64,000 nt of DNA from Akebia trifoliata (Eukaryota; Streptophyta; Magnoliopsida; Ranunculales; Lardizabalaceae). The stretch covers positions 3,941,001 to 4,005,000 of the forward strand of contig CM030709.1 of assembly GCA_017979445.1 (NCBI GenBank). Direction: 5' to 3'. The notes under the pieces were generated by a model, which searched no databases, was not told where the DNA came from, and worked only from the letters and a program-made list of their open reading frames with translations. Both the position numbers and the translations under genes were made by a program. This document shows positions 11,826-22,759 of the stretch, in pieces (position 1 is the first letter of the stretch; the number at the start of each line of letters is the position of its first letter).

Positions 11826-12513
11826 CCCTTGTTAGCAATCTCCCATTTAATTCTTGAAAAATTAACAAATTTTTCATTTTTTTCAATGGAAGTATTATTC
11901 TCCGGATTATTAAATTATTCTGAATAATTCACAGATTTTAAGTTTGAAAAGAATAAAACAGGATTTTTATGAATTTTACGACTTTTATGAATTTTTATAA
12001 AAACAAATGCTTCTATAACTTGTATGCTGCAAAGTGTAAACTTGTAAATTATGACATGTAACACAAGTCAACTATGAAGTAGCCATATTTCAAAATTTTG
12101 GAGGGATTCACCTTTCTACATGATAAATGTCTTTTTTATCTTTAAAAAAATAATGACACAGCCCTCTACATTTATTTGAGATTACATGTTAATTTTTTAA
12201 ATTGATGATTAGTTCCTTGACTTTGGTCTTCTTTTAAAAATCAATGGAACAATAACGTCAATGTCTTGACTATCACCACCATCATTGTTATCATCACCAT
12301 TAACATCACCAATTTCATCATCACCATTAGAGTCATAGTCAAATTTTTGGTTTTCGAATTTTTGAATGAAACAGATAATACACGCATGAAGCATATGCCG
12401 CATATTTTCCATTTATTGAATTTTAGACTGGATTTTTGCAATCCAAAATCGAATAGAACTTGAATTTTTCACGAATTAAATTTTTACCATATTCCGAATT
12501 GCTAACAAGGGTA
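11826..12513 (-). mobile_element. Non-autonomous DNA element with CCCTTGTTAGCAAT ends
   Basis: The ends are CCCTTGTTAGCAATC and GAATTGCTAACAAGGG, inverted. The flanks TATGAA (left) and TACGAA (right) could be a decayed target-site duplication. A minus-strand ORF (12209-12412) encodes an acidic, Asp/Asn-rich peptide (DYDSNGDDEIGDVNGDD) that ends in a basic tail. It resembles no transposase I can name. A second copy lies inverted at about 52740-53400. Confidence 0.6.
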
Positions 12514-12887
12514 CGAACAAGTAATATATATATGAATTACAAGAAAAGAAATAATTACATTAAATAACGTAACGAGACAACTTGCGATGTTCATACAATA
12601 CCAAGCAACTTGCAATTCCTTAAGATATTAAAATTAAGAACGGTAACGAGAGTCCTTGTAGCTCTTTGAACAAGGAAGAGCAAGGAGAAAGGATGAAGAG
12701 AAGTACATACCCCGAAACTTCAAAATCGATGTTGCTGTACTCATTTGATCTATTTTAAAAATAGGCGAATACTTCTTTCCATTATGAATAACGATTTATA
12801 GCAGATCATTGTAGGTACAATGGTAGATGCCCGTGACCAAGTTACAAGCACAAATTTCATATCCACGAGGCATCATTGTTCTAATAC

Positions 12888-14381
12888 TTAAACCTCGTTA
12901 TAATCTTTCGCAAGCTGTTTCTGGCTAACATGGTGCATGATATTGTTGATCAGGAGTGTCATATTGAGGTAAGATGTCCCCTCGGCCTCCATCGACATCC
13001 TTGCTCGCTCTCCAAGTTCTCTTGCTCTCTTTCTTCTTCCTTCGCCTTCCTCTCCTTCTTCCATTAGTCGGTTAATAGCCTTCTCAACATCTTCCTTCTT
13101 CACCAATACTCCAACCTTCTCTTCATCCCCCCACCTAACGGGTACATCAACCCCAATCCTCAAGCCGATACCCAAAACTTGTACAATTAGCTTCTCATTG
13201 AAGAATTGCTCCGCGAATAGAGGCCATGTTATCATCGGTATGCCTCCACATACACCTTCCAAGGTCGAATTCCAACCACAATGTGTTAAGAAGCCTCCCA
13301 TAGCGCGGTGTGATAGGATTAACAATTGTGGTGCCCATCCCTTAATCAAAAGACCTCTCCCTTTGATCCTCTCCTCAAACCCCTCATTCAACCATTTTTC
13401 TAACTCCAAAAACCCATCGCCACGTTTGATCACCCATATGAATGGATGGTTCGATGCTTCCAATCCCAATCCAAGCTCGATCAATTGTGAAGTTACAAGG
13501 CGACACTGGCTACCAAGACAAGCGTAAACAACCGATCTTGGCTTCCTTGAATCCAACCATCTCAAGCATTCAATCTCATCAATTGACGCCTTGTTACCTC
13601 TCTCAAACTTATCCAAATTCTTCTTGTTAGATAGAGACACTGGTCCAATACTCCACACTTTCTTTTGTATAGCCTTCTGGTACTCTTTGACGTAGCCTAC
13701 CTCCAAGTCGGTGAAACTGTTAACCACCACACCATATGCCATTGATTCAGCCTCTTTCATTCGTTCCCGTAAGTCATCCAAGTCCGTAGATGGAACGAAG
13801 GCTCCGGGTAATTGAGCTTTTGTTGCCTCAATCGAATGCAGCAAATCTGGTATTATAAAAGGTTCTGTTTCATAGGTAACATTCTCATGAACATTGTAAA
13901 GTTGCACATTATGAGTACAGAGTAAAGAGAAGCAACACATTCCATGGAACACAAGCCTTGGTATATCGAAGTTGAGAGCGATTTCCGAAGTCCATGAGAG
14001 ACACCTATCTGAAATTATGCAGCTCGGTAAGGGTGGTTGTTGTTGAAGTAACTTCTCCAATGGTTTTTGTAGCATTCTTGTTGCCATTAAAAAATTTCTA
14101 ATCAAGTTTCGCGAAGGGATGATATCGAGATTCTCACATCCTTCGGGGAGACCCATTTCTTGACATGGAAATCGAAGTTGAAGAACTCGGATATTAAGGC
14201 CAGATTCAACAGCTCGATCGATAATTGTTTTGAATCGATGGGCATTAAGAGGTGTAGTGGCTATGGTGACAATCACGCCTCGCTCCGCGAAAAGCTTAGC
14301 CATGTCTATCATTGGGATCATGTGGCCTTGAGCCATTAGAGGAATTAAAACAAAATGAAGATTACTGAATTGTGAAGCCAT
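12888..14381 (-). CDS. UDP-glycosyltransferase, UGT73 (group D) type, intact
   Basis: A single-exon gene of 497 residues. Such enzymes move a sugar, usually glucose from UDP-glucose, onto a small acceptor such as a flavonoid, triterpenoid or hormone in the cytosol. The N-terminal acceptor domain starts FVLIPLMAQGHMIPM, with the catalytic His at residue 20; the partner Asp is D125 in IISD. The C-terminal domain holds the full 44-residue PSPG sugar-donor box at residues 349-392, from WAPQ through HCGWNS to EQ. The final Gln is typical of glucose users. QGHMIPM, the PSPG box and the length fit UGT73C-like enzymes. It is clearly more diverged from the copies at 24-43 kb than those are from each other, and lies about 10 kb from them. 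The acceptor cannot be told from sequence. Start chosen at the MASQ Met, which aligns with MAPQ in the other copies. Confidence 0.93.
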   Translation of the reverse strand: MASQFSNLHFVLIPLMAQGHMIPMIDMAKLFAERGVIVTIATTPLNAHRFKTIIDRAVESGLNIRVLQLRFPCQEMGLPEGCENLDIIPSRNLIRNFLMATRMLQKPLEKLLQQQPPLPSCIISDRCLSWTSEIALNFDIPRLVFHGMCCFSLLCTHNVQLYNVHENVTYETEPFIIPDLLHSIEATKAQLPGAFVPSTDLDDLRERMKEAESMAYGVVVNSFTDLEVGYVKEYQKAIQKKVWSIGPVSLSNKKNLDKFERGNKASIDEIECLRWLDSRKPRSVVYACLGSQCRLVTSQLIELGLGLEASNHPFIWVIKRGDGFLELEKWLNEGFEERIKGRGLLIKGWAPQLLILSHRAMGGFLTHCGWNSTLEGVCGGIPMITWPLFAEQFFNEKLIVQVLGIGLRIGVDVPVRWGDEEKVGVLVKKEDVEKAINRLMEEGEEGEGRRKRARELGERARMSMEAEGTSYLNMTLLINNIMHHVSQKQLAKDYNEV

Positions 14382-15466
14382 AGAAATTGGTTCTTGTTGG
14401 GCTGGATAGTGAAGTTGGGAGATGAAATGGGTTGTGAATCAGTGAATGAGCCTTCCAATTTAAATTTCGAAGAGTCTTGATGAATCCATGCGGTCTTTTT
14501 ACGCTGCTGATGTGTTAAGGGCCCTTGCCACATCAGTCACCTACCAAGACTCTCATATAATACATCTGTTTCCTCGGGATACACAATTGCACATCTTATT
14601 CAAATCCAAATATTTTTGTTTTTTGGTTTTTATTTTTTTATTTGGTTGACTTGGACCGTTTGAGGAAGGACAAAGGTTTAAACCTTCTCATATGTTTCGT
14701 TGATGTCGGATCTTTGACTTAGTCTTTGGCTACATCGTGGTACATACGTCAAACACTTATGTCCAATGATTGTTTGAGATTCTTTATTAAACCAAAGATT
14801 GATTGAGATAAAAGAAAACTCTTAAAAGATAATGCTAAAGTTACGTTAAAATGTACGTCGATCGATCGTTCATTCTGATGTGGTCCATTGATAATCATAA
14901 ATTTTTCATCGAGATGGGAGTTAAAAGAATCTGTCGTCATGTGTGCACCACAACATCTGAATCGATATACATCTCAGTGGTACTCTAGTTCTCTCCGACC
15001 TTTTTCAACGTCAAGCGTTGACGTACCTTTCAAAAGAGTCCATTATTCCCGCGCAACCGCGTGAAATTTTTTACAAACCGGATTGAGCTGGTTTTCCAAT
15101 CAGATCCACACAATTCTTTTAAATTTTCTTAATCAAATTGAAAAATCTCTAATTTTTAATTAAAGCAAATCCTAATAAAATTTTAGAAGATGCACGTGTC
15201 CTACTTAAAAACCAAGAAGAAGAAATAGAGAAAGTAATGAAAGATCCTAAATTTCTTATGAGTATGTATAGTTGGGGTCCGGCGGGTTGGTTGGTGGGGT
15301 GAGGTAACTCAAAATCGTCTCTGCCCTGAAATCGATTTGGTTTTTCATTTTTAATGCCAAAAACCACACCAAGGATAGGGTAGGGCGAGACAAAATTGCC
15401 ATCTCTGCACATTAGACTGAACTTAAATAATAACTTTTCTGTTTTGTATAACACTTATCTTAGAAT
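14382..15466. other. Upstream region of the first UGT; no other gene
   Basis: Contains the presumed promoter of the minus-strand UGT. A TATA-like TATTATATG (minus strand) lies near 14550-14560, which is rather far from the ATG. The ORF at 15149-15454 has no recognisable features. Confidence 0.4.
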
Positions 15467-15620
15467 AATGTTGAAGTGACCTTAAGATTGTACCTTATAT
15501 CACACATTCTAACGTGAAAGTGTGTGGAATCATAAATATTTTTCATCGAGATACGAGTTAAAAAAAAATATATGGTTCCTACACACTTTTCACGTCAGGA
15601 TGTGTGATATCAGTAATGTT
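15467..15620. mobile_element. Foldback MITE, AATGCTG-AGTGACC family, copy 3
   Basis: Starts AATGTTGAAGTGACC, with central TCATCGAGATACGAGT and the complementary ACACACTTTTCACGTCAGG. The right end is decayed (GTAATGTTAAATCG). Confidence 0.55.
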
Positions 15621-15820
15621 AAATCGTAAGCATGCTTGCTATACAATCAAGTATATTTTTTTACAAAAATTATTTAACCAAAATAATTTATGTGAGTATG
15701 GTTGAAGAAGAAGAATGATAAATAAAATTAATAGGAGTGCAATATTTTTATTTTAAGTACAATCATTTAAATGGAGTGCAATTGATAGTGGGTGATGTAC
15801 AACTAGTCGGTCCCATATTT

Positions 15821-16819
15821 TTATAATAAAAAATTATTTAATGTGAATTTACTTTGACAATACTCACAACCCTTTTGTTGAAGACACATGACAAGCTCAT
15901 CCCATCTACTCTTTAAAGTACCAAAGTGATCAATAAATGAATTTTCACCTTGCGTAAATTCAACAATCTCTTGTTTTAATAGAAAGATTTGGATAATATT
16001 ATTTTGATGGCCATACATGTCCTTTACAAAATTTCATAGATCTTTAACTGATTTAAAGAAGATAAAAATTTCAGCAGTATTAGGTTCCATAGAGTTGAGA
16101 AGCCCAAACGTAAGGAGTTGGTCACTTAATTGCTATTTTTCAAATTTGGCATCATCCACACTGAGAGCAATTTTTTTCGAAAAATTTACCAAAACGGTAG
16201 AGTTTCCGAAATTTATTCCGAAAATGGTACACTGTAGCAATTAATTCCGAAAATGATAAATTTACCGTTTTCGGAATTAATATTTTTTACCAAAATGGTA
16301 AAAACAGTAAAATATTTTTTTTTATACCAAAAATACCCTTTTTTTGTTTTAGATATATATTTACAATTTTAACCTTAAAAAAATGAAAATCCAACTAAAA
16401 AGATTCAATCTCTTTCGGTAATCCAACAATCATATGTATTTATAATTTTTTTTTTACTGAAATCAATTTTATTTTTGTAATTTCAGTCAAAAAATAAAAA
16501 AGGGCATTTTCGGTATAAAAAAATACATTTTACTGTTTTTACCGTTTTGGTAAAAAAAAATTAATTCCGAAAACGGTAAATTTACCGTTTTCGAAATTAA
16601 TTGCTACAGTGTACCGTTTTGGTAAGTAAACAAAAAGTTGTGCATGTTTTGATAAATCTGCCATTGTTTTCTCCCATTAATATGCCCTAGTTTAGATTTT
16701 CCACCAAGCAATAAGGTGGCCGCCCTAGACCAAGGGATATAATTAAGCCCGTTTAAAAGAATCAAGGGGAGCTTAATATTCAGATTCATGAGCAATGATT
16801 TTGGCGTTCTCAGTTGCCA
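15821..16819 (-). pseudogene. Copia-type retrotransposon gag relic
   Basis: Two minus-strand fragments match the start and middle of Copia gag (UBN2-type). 16604-16795 reads LNGLNYIPWSRAATLLLGG and KSKLGHING. 15821-16018 reads GENSFIDHFGTLKSRWDEL. A Met codon at 16817-16819 (MATENAK) may be the old start, but the frame breaks soon after. The two halves are separated by a foldback element (16170-16650). After the second fragment the sequence passes straight into TGAGTATTGTC and AAATTCACATTAAA, like the LTR edge near 17500, so pol is deleted. Confidence 0.7.
16170..16650. mobile_element. Foldback MITE inserted in the gag relic
   Basis: Long inverted arms of about 110 bp (16175-16310 and 16515-16630) carry repeated CCAAAACGGTA, GGAATTAAT and AAAACGGTAAATTTACCG motifs. 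The loop is AT-rich. It splits the Copia gag, so it inserted after that element. Related outer arms are found at 18230-19430. Confidence 0.7.
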
Positions 16820-16984
16820 TTAAAAGAGGGCAATAGAAAAATTCACCAGAATGCACTAGCAGAGTGAAGGGTACCACAGAAACATTCAAATATCGCAAAA
16901 GGAGGCTCTGGTTTGCACGTTAATAAGAATCGATAACACCCAGGATTAGGTTGAATGGATGCCTTAATACATGAAGCAACCAAA

Positions 16985-17535
16985 CAACACACACACTGAA
17001 GAGAACAGAAAAATTTAACGTGGTCTGATAATAGAGACTACATCCACGGGGAGAAGGAAACAATTTACTCGTGAGAGCTCTTTGAATGAGTCACAAATAA
17101 GAAAACTAAAAACGAGGGAAGAATCCCAATTATAAGCAATTTCTAAAAGAGTCGTGATGAATGCACACGGTTGGGTACACAGTTGACGTGGCCAAGGCAC
17201 ATAACTATAGATCATTTTCATCCGGATACATAGGAAAAAGATGTGCGGTTTTATGCCCTTGCCATGTTAGCTGCATACCCAACTGTGTACCAAGACTGCG
17301 TGCATTCATCCATTATTCTTTTTAAAAACAGAAAAAGTCTTAAGGAACAAACTCACCAAAGGAATCCACAATTTCCTTCTCATCAATACCTTCTCTTTTT
17401 TCTTTTTTCATTTTTCATTTTTTGCTAAATCACCAATGACTTCTCTTACTATAATAGCAATTAATCTAATGTAAATGTATTGTTGTAAGTTAAAAATGTT
17501 ATTTAATGTGAATTTGCTTCAACAATACTCACTTT
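16985..17535 (-). mobile_element. LTR relic, upstream of the Copia gag
   Basis: On the minus strand this lies 5' of the gag relic and begins near TGAGTATTGTTGAAGC. Its plus-strand left part has the LTR-like phrase TTTAACGTGGTCTGATAA and ACTACATCCACGGGGAG. It contains a GATGAATGCAC foldback MITE. The same LTR is present at 32985-33520, where it abuts a UGT fragment directly. Confidence 0.55.
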
Positions 17536-17599
17536 TCCATAGTCTTTTATGAGGTAAACCTTTTTTTAACCTCAACCCGTGCTCAAACCATGGAACAAA

Positions 17600-17800
17600 T
17601 AGTTAGGATAAGTGGAAGAGTAGTAATAATCTGGCAACCCCCTCTAACATATGCCCCCATCACAGAGCCATAGATCATTTGCCTTAGGATAGATAAGAAA
17701 AAGATTTATGGTTATGCATATCCCAAAGCAAATGATCTACAGTTCTGCAATGGGGGCACAAGGGGGTATATGTCAGAGGGGACATTAGAAAATAATTATT
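17600..17800. mobile_element. Foldback MITE present only in copy A
   Basis: The left arm CCCCCATCACAGAGCCATAGA and ATCATTTGCCTTAGGAT pair with the right arm AAAGCAAATGATCTACAG and TGCAATGGGGGCA. Copy B reads straight from GGATAAGTGGAAGAGT into the next block, so it lacks this element and the DNA up to about 18230. Confidence 0.6.
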
Positions 17801-18229
17801 CTAAGTGGAGAAACACATGTTTCCCATAGATCAACGTTGATCTTCTAGAAATTAACACACTTTTTTTTTTCTAGGGTACATTTCTTGGGAATTCCAATTA
17901 CCAATTTGGCATGAGACTAGTCCATACGGTCATACATCATGACCCATAAAATTTTCTCAATGTGCAATGGATTAAGTAAAGAAGCCATCTAAATTTTGAA
18001 TGACTGAAGGGAGCAAACCCGTCTTTAAATTTCCTTAGAGACCAATAGGAAAGCACTTTTTGCTAAAATCCTTAATTTTTTTCAGAAGATCTTCTTCTTC
18101 AACCTTAAGCCTTGGTGGGCACATCACCACTTGTTGTCGGCATGTTTGGATTAATGACTCAATTTTCTATATTAGTCATTTTTTAACCATTGAAAAAAAT
18201 ATTTATCCTAAGAAATTCATGGATCGAGC

Positions 18230-19430
18230 TCAATGATTTTTGTCTAATTTATCAAAACATGCAGAAAATTTTGATTAATTCCCAAAATGGTTCACTATTC
18301 AAATTAATTCCAAAAACAATAAATTACTATTTTGGAAAATAATTTTTTTATCAAATCAGTAAAAAGTAAAATGAACAGTGTTTTGATATTAAAAAAAAAC
18401 CACTTTCCTTATTAATATAGTAAGATAAGATTTGAAACCATAGTAAGAGTGGTTTTGCTCAAATGGATTACAACATCAACAAGCTGACATCACAACCCTC
18501 TTAACTTGATCGAAAACTAATATTAAAAAAAACAAAACAAAAATTCTTTTGAGCTTGATCCAACGGTGAAAAATAAAATTCAACTCTCAAACTTAAAATT
18601 AAAATTCAACGGTGAAAAATAACTTTTTCAGATTTTTTTTATATATAAATTTCACAGAATTTTATTGGCTTGAACCCTGAAGCATCGGATCATGTTTTTG
18701 GATGCCACAAGGTGGTTCGAAGAAGAACACTTCCTCATGCTTTTCTTCTCTACCTGTTGTGGCCACCATTAAAGAACAAGACCAAGGTCCTTGGGCTTAT
18801 TGTTGATGTGGTAATCTTCTTCTTCTCCACCTATTGTGGCTGCCCTTAAAGAACCAAACAAAGAAAGGAAAAAAAAAAACAAAAAAAAAAAGGACCTTGG
18901 ACTTACTTTTTGGCATTAAATTCAGTGTTGTAGAGGACAAAATTCTATGAACTTTTAATAAAAAATTATGAAATAAGTTATTTTTTGCCCGTTTGAATTT
19001 TAATTTTAAGAATGGGAGTTTGCTAGTCATCCATTTTCAAAAGCTTTGATCAAGCTCAAAAGAAATTATTTTATTTATTTATTTATTTTTGAAACATAGG
19101 TTTTTTTTTTATATATATGAAATTTAAAGGGTTGTAGTGTCAGATTGCTGATGTGGTAATCCATTTTAGCAAAATGGCCCTTAGTAAGGCTTCAAATCTT
19201 ACCATGTTAGTAAGGAAAGTGTTTTAAAAAAAAGAAAAAAAAGAAAAAAGAAGAAGTGGAGAGGGTATTTTGTATATAAAAATTTACCAAAATACTGTTC
19301 ATTTTTAATACTATTTCGATAAAAAAATATTTTTAAAAATGATAAATTATTATTTTTGGCATTAATTTGAATAGTGCACCATTTTGGGAACTAATCCATT
19401 TTTGTGCTCTGTTTTAAGAATTTTCTCACA
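18230..19430. mobile_element. Nested palindromic element (two foldback families, one inside the other)
   Basis: Outer arms: AATTCCCAAAATGGTTCACT with ATTACTATTTTGG (left) face AATAGTGCACCATTTTGGGAA (right). Inner arms: CACTTTCCTTATTAATATAG, then TTTGAAACC and AATGGATTACAACATCA (left), face TGATGTGGTAATCC and TTCAAATCTTACC, then TAGTAAGGAAAGTG (right). The inner family occurs alone at 26560, 31500, 40125, 44185 and 58662. No long ORF. Confidence 0.6.
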
Positions 19431-20157
19431 ATTTTTTGAGGTAAAAACCAAGATTTTTTTTACAAGGGAGTTAAAAATCTAAGTATTTAGCCACAGGATT
19501 GAAGAATTGAAATATGTTGAAATTTTGTGAAAAAACAAGTTTTTTAACAAAAAGATTGAAAGATAAGGGTGTTTCTACCAGTTCAATCATAGTGACAAAG
19601 TTGGGGTTTGGGAATTATTGGGGAGGGAAAAAACCGGCTAAGTTGGAAAAAAATAAAATATAAAAAGTATACTATTACTCATGAACAATATGGAGTTGTG
19701 TAGTTTTCATATTTTAAACATAGAATTAAACACAATAATGAATTTTATATTATCAAATAATTAAATATAATATAAAATAACGAATTAACCGTGTCTGCTT
19801 CAAAAGATGGGAGGAATTGTCACTAGTAATTTTAAAAAGCATAGAAGAACACAACCAAGAGTGAAATCATCAGTTTCAATTTGTAGAAGGTAATCTAAAA
19901 AATCCACCGATACCTGAAGTGGTAGATTTTAGTTTAAAAACTCGAATATTCAACTCAAAACTCAGCCAAGCTGACTTGATTGGATTTTGAGGTGACTCTC
20001 TCCCAAAACTCAATGGAGCCCATTCGTTGAATCTCAAGAAATCAATGAGCCAATTCATTAACTCAATCGAGTCAACTAGAAAATCACCGAGAAGTGAAGT
20101 ACAGAGAGAGAGAGAGAGAGAAAGTGGCAAAGAGGGAGCTAGAGAATGAGACATTAA

Positions 20158-20833
20158 GGGTATGTTTGATTGCATGGAGAGTCACTTTCCATGGAAAATT
20201 AGTTGTGGAAAATAGGTAGCGCTGGAAAATCAAATTTCATTATTTGATTTCACATGGATAAAATCATGAAAAAAATATGAGAAAAAAGAAGAAGAGGAGA
20301 AGGAGGAAGAAGATGATAGGAGGGGGAGAGGAAGAAGAAGATGACGAGGAAGAGGGAGGGGGGAGGATGTGGCGACAACGGCGGCGGCCACGACGACGAC
20401 GGCGGCCGCCACGACGACGACGGCGATGACGGTGACGACGGAGGTAAGCGAGGAAAATGGGGGAAGAACGTGGTGGTAGTGGTGGCGGATGAGGTGAGGG
20501 ATGGAGAAGAAAGATAAGAAGAAAAAAGAAGAAAAGAAATAGAAGGTGGTCGGAGACGGAGCCGATGGCGACGGCGATGATGACGACGACGACGAGGTTA
20601 GTGTAATGGTGATGGTGGTGGTGATAGTGGTGGTGGTGGTAGTGGTGATGGTGGTGGTAGGAAAGAATTGATGATGGAAAATATGGGTGGATTTCATTTT
20701 CCCACCCATATGGGTGGGAAAGTGAAATCCATGATTTAGTGGACTTTTTGAATGGGGTGGAAAATGAATTCCATTGTCATTTTCCATGGAAATTGATTTT
20801 CCACCCTATTTTCCATGTGCAATCAAACAAACC
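20158..20833. mobile_element. MITE-like insertion with a GC-rich triplet-repeat interior
   Basis: The ends are GGGTATGTTTGATTGCATGGA and, inverted, TCCATGTGCAATCAAACAAACC. The flanks TAA (20155-20157) and CAA (20834-20836) look like a 3-bp duplication with one change. The matching site in copy B (near 35583-35595) reads GACATTAAGAGAAG without the insert, which directly shows an insertion. The interior (20330-20650) is unusually GC-rich for this window, with GAC/GGC/GGT triplet runs. The 185-codon minus-strand ORF over it is low-complexity Thr/Ser/Val/Ala and is not called a gene. Confidence 0.75.
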
Positions 20834-20941
20834 CAAGAGAAGAAAACTTAAAAACTTTAAGAGGGAGAAAATAAATGCTAGAGAAATAGTTTGAAAGAGC
20901 TCCCATGAAATTAAGAGAAAGAGAGTTTTTTGTTTTTTGTT

Positions 20942-20960
20942 GGGGGGGGGGGGGGGGGGG
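20942..20960 (+). repeat. Poly-G tract of 19
   Basis: An uninterrupted G run. In copy B the corresponding place has only a short GGGGGGG run (near 35662), so the tract expanded after the duplication or shrank in B. Confidence 0.85.
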
Positions 20961-21093
20961 TTAATATAAAAATGATTTTATTTATATATAAAAGAAAAAA
21001 GATCCTAAAAATAAGAAAATGGGTTCTCCTTAGAAGGAGAAGAACAAGATTAAGAAATAGAAATATTTGGCGTTCATTTATTCTTTTTGATTT

Positions 21094-21526
21094 TGTTAGA
21101 AAATTACCCTATGATCCGAAGTATAAAATCAACAAGAACAAAAGAATCACACAAGACACAAGATATATGTGGTTCAGTCAAAGCATCGACCTACGTATAT
21201 GAGCGAAAAATGGCGATTTCATTGTATTAACCAAAGAAGAACTAGGTTATAATTTCTCTTTGTCTCTCATATATCTCTCACACCCTTTCGGGTTTCATCT
21301 CTTACCCTTTATATACTTAGGGTTACAAAAAGGTTAAACGGGTCGGATTCAAAACCAAATCAAATGGGCCCAATATTTTGCCCAAGGGCTTTGCCCCCGG
21401 TAATGGTGGGGAAACCCCACACATTACTAATTAAACGGGTCACGCGGGTCGTTAACGAATCATTAAAAGATCCGGTTTGAATCCACGATAATCTCCATAT
21501 ACAATAATAGAAGATATAACCCAACA
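21094..21526. mobile_element. Solo LTR, 433 bp, with perfect 5-bp target duplication
   Basis: Begins TGTTAGAAAATT and ends TAACCCAACA (TG...CA). It is flanked by GATTT at 21089-21093 and again at 21527-21531. Copy B has a single GATTT at this place (35812-35816) and no insert. It carries the LTR-like phrases GTGGTTCAGTC and CTACGTATATGAG, and a TATATACTTAGGG stretch near 21310. No internal retrotransposon region is present, so it arose by LTR-LTR recombination. Confidence 0.88.
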
Positions 21527-22088
21527 GATTTGTTATATTTAATTTCATCAATTTATTTGTAGTAAGGAAAAGTTTGTTGTACTGAAAGTTAGCTTTTTTG
21601 TGAAGAGCTTTTGGATTTCCACTCTTCTAGATAAATTTTATACCTTGATGATGGCTTTTGTCTTGATCAAGAAACTTTTCTTCAACTCTTTTTGAGCTTT
21701 GAACAGTAAAAGAAAATAAAGTTGAAGGAAGAGGTCCTAGTGTGGTACTTATCACAGATCCTTCGAAGATTTAGTTAGTAAAACAATGGTGATCAAGAGA
21801 GAATGAAGGGTTTATATGGAAAATATGACGAATAGTGACATTGCAGAGTAGACTTTGTTTTTGCTTGAATGAGTAGTGTTCCTTTTTCTTTTTTTTTTTC
21901 TCTACCCTCTCTCAGTTTTTGAAAGGTGGTTTTATAGTTCTAGTCCTAGGAATAGTGTCACCACACGGTTGGTCCAGTTGTAGTGCCACATGAGGTATGA
22001 GTTGGATGAAGACTATTGACTTTTACATTGTATTTTGTGCCTATATCTCATTAATTATGATACTTAAGTTTGATTAATAGTGTTTCCA

Positions 22089-22757
22089 CTAGGAAAGTCA
22101 ATGGGTCGGTTCCGATTCAGTTCCTAAGGAACTTAGAACCATAACCATTATATTAGTTCGGCTCCGGATCCGATTCCCAAATAAATGGAACTAGAACCGG
22201 AACCATCAAAAATCACGAGTACTCATCAGTTCCGATTCTCAAGAATCGAATGAGAAAAAAAAATTTTAAATCATTATAACAAAAAAATTCCTTCAAAAAA
22301 AAAACATATTATCAACAAAATTATTAAATTAGTTTTTTTTTTTTATCGATAAATTATTAACTTAGTTATAATTTGTTATACTAAAGATATAAATTAATGA
22401 TTTTTTTTCAAAAGTTAAAATTTATCTTTGTTAAAACTAATAAATTTTTACAAGAATAACTCATTTTAAGTTTCAATCGATAATTTAAATGAAAAATTGA
22501 AGAATTGTATATGACATGTATTTATTTTGAAATAAAAAATACCTCCAATCATCTATAGTATGAAAATAAATGACAAAATAAATCGGTTCCGAGTACTTGA
22601 GGGTACCCATTGGATAGAACCTAATGGTTCCGATTTCTATCGGTTCAGTTCCATTTTAGACCCGGCTCTAATTGGTTCCAATAAAAAAGGATTCGGAACC
22701 AGGGTCCTCGATTCTAGTTCGATTTTGGTTAAATGGGTACCCATTGACACCCCTAAT
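22089..22757. mobile_element. Non-autonomous element with GTCAATGGGT / ACCCATTGACACCCCT ends
   Basis: The right end ATGGGTACCCATTGACACCCCT and the left end AAAGTCAATGGGTCGGTTCCG are inverted relatives. Both sides are rich in GGTTCCG-type motifs around an AT-rich centre. An older copy sits at the equivalent place in segment B (36367-36976), so the insertion precedes the duplication. Confidence 0.55.
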
Positions 22758-22759
22758 TT

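Noticed and set aside
12241..12463. Overlapping ORFs in both strands around the GAT/CAT-rich stretch
   Set aside because: Methionine/threonine repeats arise from the ATG/ACC-rich low-complexity DNA; only the Asp-rich frame ending at 12209 might have been coding.
15149..15454. 101-codon ORF upstream of the first UGT
   Set aside because: No family resemblance, no splice or promoter context, and it lies in repeat-like DNA.
20230..20787. 185-codon minus-strand ORF rich in Thr, Ser, Val and Ala
   Set aside because: It is a translation of triplet repeats inside a MITE, with no domain and no counterpart in segment B.
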